Shown: positions 55,575 through 64,000, counted from the first letter of the stretch. The stretch: DNA of 64,000 nucleotides from Chitinophaga pinensis (GCF_007896845.1 NZ_VOHS01000006.1:229334-293333); one strand, 5' to 3'. Numbers and translations are program-made. Notes: generated by a model not told the origin, from the letters alone.

Positions 55575-56741
55575 ATGAGTAAGAAGAACATAGCCATCTT
55601 TGGCTCCACAGGATCTATTGGCATCCAGGCATTGGAGGTGATTGAAGCACATCCTGACAAGTTCAGCGTGGAAGTGTTGACAGGGGGGCAGAATGCCAAC
55701 CTTTTGATAGAACAGGCTTTAAAATTTCGTCCGAATGCGGTGGTAATAGCCGATGAAACACAGTACGAGAAGGTAAAGGACGCATTATTCGATAAAGGTA
55801 TTAAGGTATTTGCGGGTGCGAAAGCCATGGTGGAAGTAGCTGCCTGGAATACGATTGATATGATGCTGGCGGCCGTAATGGGCTTCGCCGGTCTGGCGCC
55901 GACACTGGCTGCCATTGAACAGGGTACCCCGATTGCCCTGGCCAATAAAGAAACACTCGTGGTTGCAGGTGATATCGTGATGGCAGCAGCCAACAAGAGA
56001 AACGTACCTGTTGTACCAGTAGATTCTGAACACTCAGCTATTTTTCAGTGTCTGTTAGGTGAAGACCTGCGGAAAGTGGATAAAGTGATCCTGACTGCTT
56101 CCGGTGGTCCTTTCCTCGGTAAAAAACCTAATTTTCTGATCAATGTGAAAAAAGATCATGCGTTGCAGCATCCTAACTGGAGAATGGGGGCGAAGATCAC
56201 CATTGATTGTGCAACACTGATGAATAAAGGTCTGGAGATGATCGAAGCCCGCTGGTTATTCAATCTGCCTCCTGAGAAGATCGAGGTGGTGATCCATCCG
56301 CAGTCTATCATTCACTCTATGGTTGAATTTGTAGACGGTTCGCTGAAAGCACAGCTGGGCGTACCTGATATGAAATTACCCATTCAACTGGCATTAGGAT
56401 TTCCGGAAAGATTAGCCAACGATTTTCCGAAATTCTCTTTCAAGAATAATCCTACACTGACATTCGAACAGCCTGATACCAAGACTTTCCGCAACCTCGC
56501 TATTGCTATTGAGGCAATGCATAAGGGAGGAAATGCTGCCTGTGTAATGAACGCTGCGAACGAAGAAGTGGTACACGCTTTCCTGAAGAACAGAATCGGT
56601 TTCCTGCAGATGACAGAGGTGATAGAAGAGACAATGGCGAAGGTGGCATTTGTGGAAAAACCTACATTGCACGACTATTACGAAAGTGATCAGGCTGCCA
56701 GGGAATACGCGAATTCCATGATCAATGCTATTGTGATTTAA
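55575..56741 (+). CDS. dxr: 1-deoxy-D-xylulose 5-phosphate reductoisomerase
   Basis: 388-residue NADPH enzyme making 2-C-methyl-D-erythritol 4-phosphate, the committed step of the MEP isoprenoid pathway. The Rossmann start is 'NIAIFGSTGSIGIQALEVI' (~5-23). Metal and substrate motifs are 'LANKETLVVAGDIV' (~121-134), 'PVDSEHSAIFQCL' (~150-162), 'LTASGGPFLG' (~175-184), 'HPNWRMGAKITIDCATLMNK' (~195-214) and 'EVVIHPQSIIHSMVEF' (~238-253). The length is normal. It precedes rseP by 95 bp on the same strand, an arrangement seen in many bacteria. Confidence 0.97.
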   Translation: MSKKNIAIFGSTGSIGIQALEVIEAHPDKFSVEVLTGGQNANLLIEQALKFRPNAVVIADETQYEKVKDALFDKGIKVFAGAKAMVEVAAWNTIDMMLAAVMGFAGLAPTLAAIEQGTPIALANKETLVVAGDIVMAAANKRNVPVVPVDSEHSAIFQCLLGEDLRKVDKVILTASGGPFLGKKPNFLINVKKDHALQHPNWRMGAKITIDCATLMNKGLEMIEARWLFNLPPEKIEVVIHPQSIIHSMVEFVDGSLKAQLGVPDMKLPIQLALGFPERLANDFPKFSFKNNPTLTFEQPDTKTFRNLAIAIEAMHKGGNAACVMNAANEEVVHAFLKNRIGFLQMTEVIEETMAKVAFVEKPTLHDYYESDQAAREYANSMINAIVI

Positions 56742-56836
56742 TATTACATTAACGCTGTACTGCAGTTGAACCGCCTATATTTGCCGGACTATCTATAGAT
56801 TAATAACATTATATATTTACTGTCAGATTCATCTAC

Positions 56837-58171
56837 ATGACCACACAAGAAATATTGGTAAAGGCCGGGCAGTTGATACTGTCACTATCCATACTGGTCG
56901 TTTTACACGAGCTTGGGCACTTTATCCCCGCCAAGCTTTTTAAAGCAAGGGTTGAAAAATTTTATCTGTTCTTTGACCCCTGGTTTTCGTTGTTTAAAAA
57001 GAAAAAAGGAGATACTGAATATGGTATCGGCTGGTTACCACTGGGCGGATATGTAAAAATATCCGGTATGGTGGATGAGAGCATGGACCGTGAGCAGATG
57101 GCAAAACCGCCACAGCCATGGGAATTCCGTTCCAAACCAGCCTGGCAGCGCCTGATCATCATGATCGGCGGTGTGACAGTGAACCTGATACTCGGATTTT
57201 TGATCTACGCGATGATGCTGTGGCATTGGGGCGAAAGCTATCTGCCAACCAAAAACCTGACTTATGGTATCGCGGTTGATTCTCTGGCTGGCAGCATTGG
57301 ACTGAAAGACGGAGACATGGTATTATCTGTGAACAACCAACCGGTTGAAGTCTTCCGTTCTATTCCTGCTGAGATCATCCTTCGCGAAGCGACCAGCATT
57401 CAGGTAGAGCGTGATGGTAAACCTGTTGACATCAAGATCCCTGCTGGTTTTATCCGTGAAATGATCAAAAGAAAAGGCATCCTGATGGATGTACGTATTC
57501 CTTTTGTAGTAGATACGGTATTACCGAAATCTGCAGCGGAAAAAGCCGGTTTCAGAAAAGGTGATAAAACCTTAGCTGTGAATGGAGTACCTGCCAGCTA
57601 TTTCCACGAATTCAGAAAGGTATTACAGGATTACAAGAATAAAACCGTTCCTGTAGAGGTTTTACGTAATGGCGATACGCTTAAGTTATTTCCACATGTG
57701 ACCGAAAATGGTACCGTGGGTATGGCTCCCGCAAATCCGGAGAAAGATTTCAAATTTGCTACCAGAGAATATACTTTATTACAGGCCATTCCTGCAGGTT
57801 TCTCCAAGTGTATCAATACATTGGTGAAATATGTACAGCAACTGCGCCTGATCTTCGTTTCCAAAGAAGTAAAAGCCAATGAATCACTGGGTGGTTTCAT
57901 CAGTATTGGTAACCTGTTCCCTGCTCATTGGGACTGGATCGCTTTCTGGGAAATGACCGCACTGTTGTCTATTATCCTGGCATTCATGAATATCCTGCCG
58001 ATTCCGGCACTGGATGGCGGTCATGTACTGTTCCTCCTGTATGAGATCATTACCGGCCGTAAACCAAGCGAGAAATTCCTTGAATACGCACAGATCGTTG
58101 GTATGATCATCCTGTTCGGGCTGCTGTTATATGCAAACGGACTGGATATCTGGCGAAGTGTTTTTAAATAA
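56837..58171 (+). CDS. rseP: RIP metalloprotease RseP (site-2 protease)
   Basis: 444-residue inner-membrane zinc protease that cuts transmembrane substrates such as anti-sigma factors. The zinc motif HELGH is residues 24-28 in the first membrane helix, and the third ligand is in 'NILPIPALDGGHVLFLLYEI' (~382-401). Between them are two PDZ domains: the first around 'IGLKDGDMVLSVNNQPVEVF' (~154-173), the second around 'AAEKAGFRKGDKTLAVNGVP' (~234-253). Four membrane helices are visible. Follows dxr; a terminator begins 23 bp after the stop. Confidence 0.95.
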   Translation: MTTQEILVKAGQLILSLSILVVLHELGHFIPAKLFKARVEKFYLFFDPWFSLFKKKKGDTEYGIGWLPLGGYVKISGMVDESMDREQMAKPPQPWEFRSKPAWQRLIIMIGGVTVNLILGFLIYAMMLWHWGESYLPTKNLTYGIAVDSLAGSIGLKDGDMVLSVNNQPVEVFRSIPAEIILREATSIQVERDGKPVDIKIPAGFIREMIKRKGILMDVRIPFVVDTVLPKSAAEKAGFRKGDKTLAVNGVPASYFHEFRKVLQDYKNKTVPVEVLRNGDTLKLFPHVTENGTVGMAPANPEKDFKFATREYTLLQAIPAGFSKCINTLVKYVQQLRLIFVSKEVKANESLGGFISIGNLFPAHWDWIAFWEMTALLSIILAFMNILPIPALDGGHVLFLLYEIITGRKPSEKFLEYAQIVGMIILFGLLLYANGLDIWRSVFK

Positions 58172-58194
58172 GCTGATAATCATTTGATTATATC

Positions 58195-58220
58195 AAAGAG
58201 GCCTTTATGGCCTCTTTTTT
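58195..58220 (+). terminator. Terminator of rseP
   Basis: A 9-bp stem (58195-58203 with 58209-58217) and 5-nt loop is followed by a T-run. Confidence 0.85.
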
Positions 58221-58222
58221 AG

Positions 58223-58299
58223 TACTTATACTATACTCATCTTACGCTAATGCTACGTTTTGAACGTAGCATTAGCGTAAGATGAGTATAGTATAAGTA
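58223..58299. repeat. 37-bp perfect inverted repeat upstream of ssrA
   Basis: Arms 58223-58259 and 58263-58299 are exact reverse complements with a 3-nt loop. It directly follows the rseP terminator, so a second terminator is redundant, and it ends 5 bp before the -33 element of the ssrA promoter. It could form a very stable cruciform or hairpin. Confidence 0.8.
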
Positions 58300-58304
58300 T
58301 GTTA

Positions 58305-58334
58305 TTGAAATTTCATAAAATAGTCATATCTTTG
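58305..58334 (+). promoter_or_regulatory. ssrA promoter (TTG-N19-TATCTTTG)
   Basis: TTG at 58305-58307 and TATCTTTG at 58327-58334 match the Bacteroidota -33/-7 consensus with 19-bp spacing, the best promoter in the window. Transcription would start about 10-15 bp before the mature tmRNA 5' end. Confidence 0.65.
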
Positions 58335-58353
58335 TAAGCTGCGAAAGCAAACT

Positions 58354-58724
58354 GGGGTCGCCTGGTTTTGACAGCATAGATCTTTGAAAGTGTAAGCATG
58401 TCGTGCGTTGTATAATTAGCACGTAAATCTGAATATACAACCTTTAATTGGCGAATCTAACTACGCCATGGCTGCCTAATCAGCGATTAGCGCACCCATT
58501 TTGGCCGCCGCAGTTGCTGTCTGCTAGAACTGCCGCCGCCTAATCAAAACTTTAGCGGAATAGGTACTCATGGTTTCTGTGAGTGAGTACTGAAACTAAA
58601 CGGATACGGACCAGGCTGGTTAGTTGCGCCCCTGGCAAGGTCCCGACAAACTAATGCGTAAATAAGCATGTAGAAAGCTTTCGGCGGATATGTTTGGACG
58701 CGGGTTCGATTCCCGCCGACTCCA
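58354..58724 (+). ncRNA. ssrA: Transfer-messenger RNA (tmRNA)
   Basis: 371-nt tmRNA, which rescues stalled ribosomes and tags the incomplete protein for proteolysis. The 5' end GGGGTCGCCTGGTTTTGACA and the 3' end with the T-arm 'GGTTCGATTCCCGCC' and acceptor 'CGACTCC' form the tRNA-like half: GGGGTCG pairs with CGACTCC, including one G-T pair. The tag frame at 58450-58479 encodes GESNYAMAA followed by TAA, ending in the usual small hydrophobic degradation signal. The terminal CCA is not encoded, so it is added after transcription. A terminator follows, and a serine recombinase gene lies beyond it. Confidence 0.95.
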
Positions 58725-58763
58725 CTGGCCAGATTTCCCATGTCGAAGAACTGGGAAAAAAAT

Positions 58764-58798
58764 AAAAAAAGACAACTTTTTAAAAGTTGTCTTTTTTT
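58764..58798 (+). terminator. Terminator of ssrA
   Basis: A perfect stem of about 17 bp (58764-58780 with 58782-58798, the inner pairs forming the loop) combines an A-run, a core and a T-run; it works for both directions. Confidence 0.87.
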
Positions 58799-59119
58799 AT
58801 GTCCATAATTGACTGATTTTCAGATTAAATAAGTCTGAGACGCTCATTTTTAATAAAAGACCTAAACTGCTAGTAGGCCAAAAATTGATCGGCTTTCCTA
58901 ACATTTTTCCTTTAATAAGGGCCAGATTTTATGGATTTTTAGCGGAAGATGGTGGGAGTCGAACATTAATATTTAAATCTGTAATTTGTATATACTTTAT
59001 TTTGTTTTAGTTAGATACATGAAATTTGTTTATGTGAACGACAATGCAGCTTGCTAACCACTGAATGAATTTCGCAACATCTTTACGGTGATTTTCAGCA
59101 TTTTTTTTATTACTAGTGT
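58799..59119. other. Left edge of the putative island, no gene
   Basis: AT-rich sequence between the ssrA terminator and the recombinase stop codon. At 58951-58964 the minus strand reads GTTCGACTCCCACC, which looks like the loop and 3' strand of a tRNA T-arm, similar to but not identical with the ssrA T-arm. It may be a tRNA or tmRNA remnant or a coincidence. No other element is seen. Confidence 0.4.
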
Positions 59120-60700
59120 CTAATTGGGTAGCGCAATATGGTTTTGCCAACCAAAATCTGATTGATCCTCTAAACTAAATAAGGGAAAAATTCTTTCTCG
59201 AAAATTAATACAAGAGCAAGGTGTTGTGAACGCCGTGTTCTGGTCGTAAAGGATATTCATTGTATTGCTCAACTTCGTCTGAAAGATGTTGCCGCCATCA
59301 GATATCAAGTAATCTTTGAAAATCACTGAAAGAAGTAATTGTTTTGTTTGTATATCCCCCTCATCGTAAATCTGGTGAAGTTTCGAAAAAAACTTTAGGC
59401 CTGCATTTACATCTTTAGAAAGTTGCCGGCTTTTCGTTTGCTGCATAGCGAGTTTCTCTGTCAAGATTTTGAGATCTGTTTCGCAGTCTGACTTAATCCT
59501 TTTGTAGTCGCTTCCATCAATATCACCCTTAAGTAACAACTCTCTTGATCGGTTTATTTTATCAGTTAGGTCATTAATCCTCTTTGTTAGGTGAGAGGCT
59601 GTTTGAGTCTTGAATAACTGTTCCTTGGCAATAGTTTGCTTCAGAACTTTCTCACAAAATGGTAAATATGTCTCGGAAAGCTGAAAGGACCGTAATACGT
59701 CGTAAAGCAATTGATGTGCATTGTCAGCCCGCAGACGATAGCCACAAGATGACCGGCAATGGTAATAAAAGTACTTTTTACTTTTCCCTTGTGAGCCACT
59801 CCCAGTCATTATTTTGCCACAACTCTTACATATAAGAAAACCTCTTAGTGGCAGTAGATCTTCATTTTGCGATCGTTTACGAGATTTCTGCTTTTTGTGA
59901 TTGATAATCTGCTGAACCTTAAAAAAGGTCGCTTCAGATATTATTGGAGTATGGATACCTTTAACATATCGCTCTATTTCTGTTTCAGTTGCTGGGATGA
60001 GTACTTTACCACAGCATAGAGGATTTCTGATTGCACGCCAGAAGCAGTTTTTGCTTTTATTAAATCCGTTGTCGACTGCAAATTGGTAAGCTTGAGCGAT
60101 ATTGTTAATTTTTGCAGCAATCCGTTCGAAAGCCATGCGCATGATATCTGCTAATGGGTTAACTGGAGTAATATACTTCTGCCCGTTTTCCATAGTCATG
60201 TTGACGAAGCCAACAGGGGCCATTCCTGTACAACGCCCTTCTTTTTTCGCTCTTCGGATTCCTTGCTTAATATTCAGTCCTCTCCTGATATTTTCGACTT
60301 CAGGAGTTGCAAGATATACAGCAAGTATAAGCCTGTTTTCGGGAATGCTGAGATCTAGTGGCTGCTCAATTGCAGTAACGCCTATTCCCAGCACTTCTAA
60401 GGTACGGATCATGGAATATGCATCACCGGTGTTCCTACTAAATCTATCCCACTTTGTGAAGAGAATTTGTCTGGGCCTATCCTTTTTACTTTTCTTATAC
60501 AACCGAAGTAGCCTATTCCATTCAGGGCGATTGAAATCCTTTGCAGAGTGGTCATCAAAGAGCACAGCGTTTACCTGTATCTGGTTTAATTCGCAGTGCC
60601 TTTTCAACACTTCTTCCTGATAGCGTTGCGAAAAGCCTCTGTCGGCTTGTTCATCAGTGCTTACCCTGATGTAGAGATCAACTGAATACATATTTTGCAC
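59120..60700 (-). CDS. Large serine recombinase
   Basis: 526-residue site-specific recombinase. The N-terminal resolvase domain has the catalytic Ser14 in 'LYIRVSTDEQADRGFS' and the arginine motif 'FTKWDRFSRNTGDAYSMI' (~80-97). A Recombinase domain (~165-265, 'GIRRAKKEGRCTGMAPVGF') follows, then a zinc ribbon with 'CKSCGKIMTG' (~291-300) and 'HCRSSCGYR' (~317-325), and a coiled-coil region (~355-440). This architecture belongs to large serine integrases and transposases that insert phages and islands. It points toward ssrA on the minus strand, at the left end of a defence-bearing region, so it is the probable integrase. Its length suggests it is complete. Confidence 0.92.
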   Translation of the reverse strand: MQNMYSVDLYIRVSTDEQADRGFSQRYQEEVLKRHCELNQIQVNAVLFDDHSAKDFNRPEWNRLLRLYKKSKKDRPRQILFTKWDRFSRNTGDAYSMIRTLEVLGIGVTAIEQPLDLSIPENRLILAVYLATPEVENIRRGLNIKQGIRRAKKEGRCTGMAPVGFVNMTMENGQKYITPVNPLADIMRMAFERIAAKINNIAQAYQFAVDNGFNKSKNCFWRAIRNPLCCGKVLIPATETEIERYVKGIHTPIISEATFFKVQQIINHKKQKSRKRSQNEDLLPLRGFLICKSCGKIMTGSGSQGKSKKYFYYHCRSSCGYRLRADNAHQLLYDVLRSFQLSETYLPFCEKVLKQTIAKEQLFKTQTASHLTKRINDLTDKINRSRELLLKGDIDGSDYKRIKSDCETDLKILTEKLAMQQTKSRQLSKDVNAGLKFFSKLHQIYDEGDIQTKQLLLSVIFKDYLISDGGNIFQTKLSNTMNILYDQNTAFTTPCSCINFRERIFPLFSLEDQSDFGWQNHIALPN

Positions 60701-60852
60701 ATGAAGTAAAGGAATTTGCAGTTAATCTACGGGAGGAAATCAAGCAAGGATTTGATATTTATATTGGTGTTATTATTATTTTCTTCATATTTTCATCAAC
60801 TAAATGGAATCTCTAATGCAATTTATGAGATTTGACCTCTAATTTAAATATT

Positions 60853-61821
60853 ATGGAGAACTTAGTAATTAAGCTCACTAGGTTATTGAAAACCTTGAGG
60901 ACATCCTTATTGCTACTAAAGTTTTTTGAAATAGTTTTTGTTATTGGGATAGGGATCGCAACGAACAAAATGACGGGTGACAATAATCCTAGTGGTTGGA
61001 TCTGGCTAACAGTAATATTAAGTTTACTATATACTTTGATCGCAATACTGCAGGTAAGTTCGTTGCTAATTCCCGAGACTTATGCAGATGATTTGAGAGC
61101 ACATTTTGAATTGCAAGAAACCAAATTAGAACTCAGTAGAAGAACTGAGATATACGGTTATGTCGCCGATGCCATCGGAAGTTTAAACGAACAAACGTGT
61201 AATTTGAATAGGACTCAAGAGGAGATCGAGGCGATTCAGGATTCGTTTTGTAGCAACGATTTAATCTCCAACCTATCTGGAAGTATTAATCCTCTTATAG
61301 AAAATTCGAAATACATATTTAAGTCTAGCCATAGTTTATTCACGGTAGGCATGTACGTGGAAAATTTTTTAGTCCCGCCTTCCGACTGGAATAACCTTCC
61401 AATTGATGTCAATAGCTGCTATGATTCTGGGATATTTTTTTTAAAGGATGACCTAAATATGTCAGATTTCATTGGAAAAGGATTACTAACTGAAACGCAA
61501 GTTAACGGTGCAAGATTAAAGATTCGTCACTCTTTAGAAGCCGCGTTTAACAATTGCCACTATGACTATGTTGTAGTTGAAATCGAAGGAGCTCACTATT
61601 CGATTTTTTCTATTGGCATTCCTATGGTATGTGAGAATGGCGATTCAAATGGTGTCCTATTTTTTATTACTAAAAAGATAGATGAGCCTTCTGACATAAG
61701 CAATATTCTTAAAGTCTTTTCGAAGATTATATCCAATCTACTGTCACGACAATTTGAATGTGTTTTTTCTAGGATCGAAACGGCAAACAAGCGATATAAT
61801 GAAAGAAATGCTGCTTCATAA
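60853..61821 (+). CDS. Unrecognised two-helix membrane protein with possible GAF-like domain
   Basis: 322-residue protein I cannot place in a family. The N-terminus holds two hydrophobic helices (~17-37, 'SLLLLKFFEIVFVIGIGIA', and ~48-70, 'WIWLTVILSLLYTLIAILQV'). A charged, probably coiled region (~80-130, 'LQETKLELSRRTEIYGYVAD') follows, then a ~190-residue soluble domain. Its end 'IGIPMVCENGDSNGVLFFIT' resembles the last strands of GAF sensor domains. The coding strand is much more AT-rich than the core genes. The frame is open from a TTG at 60832; the ATG at 60853 is preferred. It lies between the recombinase and the Qat genes, divergent from the recombinase, so it may be a defence or island gene. 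Function unknown. Confidence 0.72.
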   Translation: MENLVIKLTRLLKTLRTSLLLLKFFEIVFVIGIGIATNKMTGDNNPSGWIWLTVILSLLYTLIAILQVSSLLIPETYADDLRAHFELQETKLELSRRTEIYGYVADAIGSLNEQTCNLNRTQEEIEAIQDSFCSNDLISNLSGSINPLIENSKYIFKSSHSLFTVGMYVENFLVPPSDWNNLPIDVNSCYDSGIFFLKDDLNMSDFIGKGLLTETQVNGARLKIRHSLEAAFNNCHYDYVVVEIEGAHYSIFSIGIPMVCENGDSNGVLFFITKKIDEPSDISNILKVFSKIISNLLSRQFECVFSRIETANKRYNERNAAS

Positions 61822-62039
61822 TTGGTTTTGTACTTGCGCACTTTCCAGGTGGAGAACAAACAAGCATCAAATAATTGGAAGTCTATAAAAACAGACATTA
61901 TTTAATCCAGTTGGTGTTTTGATTTTAAAGTCGCTGGCCTTGTATTTTGATAATATAAATATTATTGAACAGCACGACTGATCTTGCAATGAAGCCGTTT
62001 ACAGCATACAATAGTGGCTAGCATCTTCACTATTTGGAT
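61822..62039. other. Intergenic stretch between the membrane protein and qatD
   Basis: About 220 bp between the stop of the plus-strand membrane protein gene and the stop of qatD. No strong hairpin or gene is seen. Confidence 0.5.
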
Positions 62040-62778
62040 TCAAACAATAATTGAACGTAAATTCTCATAAACTATACCTTTCATTTCACTTGGAGTTGTT
62101 TTGCATATCACCGAAAGCCCACTAATAGTGGCCTCTAGGCTTTTTATCCGTGATTGGAAATTTCCAGCAAAAGTAAACGGAGCGTCAGTTTCAGTAAGAA
62201 GCTTGTCAAGTGGTATTTCTTTGATTAAATTTCTGCCTTTTCACTATTATCATCTTGTGATTTATGGAAAAATAGCAGCCAATTTTGATCGCTTGCCGCA
62301 GCTCGGTTAATGTACCGGTAAACCAATGGAGAATAAACTTGTTTCTAGTCCTGGCCTGCTGCTTATTCAACAGCTCGATTACTTCTGCGGCGGCATTGCG
62401 TGAGTGCATAGTAACCACTTTGCCTTCCGTCCTTGCGAGAGCAGCCAAAATTCCCTTATATATGCCAAGCTGTATGGTATAGGTGGACTGATACTCCTTG
62501 GAGCCATCCAGGCCAATCTCACCGATATATTTCGTCTGACTAATCAGGCTTTCGAATATGCCGAGATCGTCCTTATACTGTTGTACTAGCTGAGGATGAA
62601 ATCCAAGCGCCACCCGTATGTTACCGCACTCGCGAAACAAATCCTGGTTGGGCCTGTAAAAACGTGGCGCGTTTGTAACAGTAATCGTTTTAATTCCCAG
62701 GAGATCTTCTTCAATAACCCTTCCTTGTATGTTTTCGAATAAATCAAGATGACAATGTGTGTCAACTAATGCTATCAT
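62040..62778 (-). pseudogene. qatD: Frameshifted qatD: TatD-family nuclease of a Qat anti-phage system
   Basis: TatD-like metal-dependent DNase. The N-terminal part has 'ALVDTHCHLDLFEN' (~3-16), 'YIGEIGLDG' (~88-96), 'VVTMHSRNAA' (~121-130) and 'FILHWFTGTL' (~147-156), all TatD metal or active-site motifs. The frame breaks at about 62236-62250, giving a premature stop at 62206, but the next frame continues with 'KGRNLIKEIPLDKLLTETDA' and so on to a stop at 62040; 'TETDAPF' is the conserved TatD C-terminal motif. The break equals a net gain of one base or loss of two, and restoring two bases in this short stretch gives a good TatD reading. The start overlaps qatC by 17 bp. Decayed gene or sequence error. 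Confidence 0.78.
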
Positions 62779-64000
62779 CGTAGTTGAATTTGACTAACCA
62801 TCTGGTCCACCTCACGTAAACCCCTTGTATAATATCTATGTAGGGATCAATATTTGTTCCAAGGGGGCCCGTAGACCGAATCACCGTTGTAAGATAGCTC
62901 GGATTTTGGCTAGTCTTCTCAATCATGTATTTAAATGCTAATATATCCGCCCCTTCTGCCCGGTCTATTGCTACCGTTTGACCAATAACTGGCACCCTGT
63001 ATATGGAGCGGTCTTGAACATTGGCGGCCAGATAAGCGGATTGCCGTATGATACAGGGGACACAATACCCACAATGACCATTTCCCTGGCCCGCGAATCT
63101 TCCACTGGGGTGACTGCAGGACATCGTATTGGTGCTTTGAACCAATGGGATGTTACCACATTCGCGCAACATCTCTCCTTTTGTCTTGAACTGATAAGGG
63201 TTCTCAATTTGTACGCCAAGCCCAATATTGCGGGATAGCTGGCGCATCATCTCCATGTAGTGAGGGTGGGTCGTCCTGGTACTGTGGGAACCGATGCGAA
63301 GTGGGGTTAAGGGAGATTTAAGCTAATCATGCCGTTCTCTGGCACCACTAACCGGGAGGCTGCGTCCAGGCAGGAAGCGACAATCATCCCGAGCGAAAGG
63401 AACAGGAATGAGCGTCCCCGCTCTGTATGGTCCTCACTACCAAACAAGTTTTGCTTGGGAATTCTAATGAAAGAGTAGCGCGGGCCAGCTTCTGTGCCGG
63501 CGGGTACGCTCCATTGATGGCATCGAAGCACTCTTTCTGGAATGGGGTCACGTCGCTGCTTTTTGAATGGCCCACCAATAGTGGCGTATCCCTTGGCTTA
63601 TGAGATCAATGGCGCCAATAAAGCTATCCATCCCACCGGAGAATAAACAGACGGTATCGGTCTTATATGGCATCTGAAATCGACGGATCCTACTAGGCTG
63701 AGGTGCTATGGCCATATGATCTGCATGGCGGGGCCTAAAATTTAAGGTCCAAATGTCACCGGTTAGGAACCGGAAGATCTTCTGTATATTATCTGCCTGC
63801 TGCTGCCATAGCCCCGGATCGCTAACCGGTACATACAGGTCGATCATTCTGGTCCAGGAATCTTCACCTTGCTCTTCACGGTTTATCCTGGTATCAGCAC
63901 CATACATCATTGCGGCGATAACCAGCAAATCCATTGCCGTTTCTGTTGGATGAGCCGAAGGTCCCTGAGGGCCTTAAAGAATTTGCCAAGGCTCATGTCA
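62762..64000 (-). pseudogene. qatC: Frameshifted, partial qatC: QueC-like protein of a Qat anti-phage system
   Basis: QueC-like (7-cyano-7-deazaguanine synthase family) ATPase, split over several frames and cut by the window edge. The PP-loop 'VCLFSGGMDSFIGAIDLI' (about 63600-63655), then 'VGHSKSSDVTPFQKE', 'LVVPENGMISLNLP' joined across a break to 'LTPLRIGSHSTRTTHPHY', and the zinc-type cysteines in 'GHCGYCVPCIIRQSA' are QueC/QatC features. Frame breaks lie near 63585, 63470, 63310 and probably 63960. Each is explained by one missing base, and at 63585, 63470 and 63310 the missing base can be placed in a short same-base run. qatA and qatB would follow to the right of 64000. The QatC-QatD order and overlap match known Qat operons. 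Confidence 0.78.

Noticed and set aside
62978..63238. 86-codon plus-strand frame across qatC
   Set aside because: Antisense shadow of the clearly QueC-like C-terminal part.

Overview
The window looks like a chromosome segment of a Bacteroidota bacterium, most likely a Chitinophaga-like soil organism. This rests on type IX secretion (T9SS) components and sorting domains (PorQ, PorP/SprF, a gliding-motility type C-terminal domain, a secreted GH5 enzyme with a T9SS tail), on families largely confined to the phylum (DUF4421, DUF5683, DUF4382), on TAnnTTTG promoter motifs, and on moderate GC content. The genus is an inference; no rRNA is present.

Layout. 0-3.4 kb: mgtE, a bestrophin, a SET-domain protein and a MarR regulator. 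3.4-11.5 kb: histidine degradation (hutH-hutU-hutI, then hutG), split by an opposed gene for a secreted GH5 glycanase. 11.5-24.4 kb: mostly single genes (purU, phosphodiesterase-like proteins, aconitase, PspC, a DUF4382 lipoprotein, kdsA, threonine dehydrogenase, AraC regulator, S41 peptidase). 24.4-28.3 kb: sulfate assimilation (cysH-cysD-cysN) beside an Rrf2 regulator. 28.4-31.6 kb: parA-parB-DUF5683-dapB. 31.6-42 kb: metal-dependent hydrolases, two outer-membrane barrel proteins, lon, porQ, pdxJ and ahcY. 42.3-49.3 kb: a 2,022-residue Calx-beta-repeat surface protein followed by its PorP/SprF partner. 49.5-58.2 kb: GNAT, DsbA-like, PolX-like, an H1-like Lys/Ala repeat protein, L27/L21, a GH3-family protein, dxr and rseP. 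58.35-58.72 kb: tmRNA (ssrA).

From ssrA to the right edge the character changes. There is a large serine recombinase, an AT-rich gene for an unrecognised two-helix membrane protein with a possible GAF-like sensor region, and then the end of a Qat-type anti-phage system: a QueC-like qatC (cut by the window edge) overlapping a TatD-like qatD. I read this as a mobile defence-bearing island next to ssrA. Both qat genes are interrupted by frameshifts whose direction fits single-base losses, so they are either decaying or carry sequence errors. qatA and qatB would lie just beyond position 64000.

The core part is ordinary housekeeping and catabolism with many clear hairpin terminators between convergent genes. 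The most noteworthy items are the ssrA-adjacent island with its unknown membrane protein, the giant T9SS cargo with its partner, a 37-bp perfect inverted repeat just upstream of ssrA, and a PolX-like protein whose polymerase metal-binding motif looks altered.
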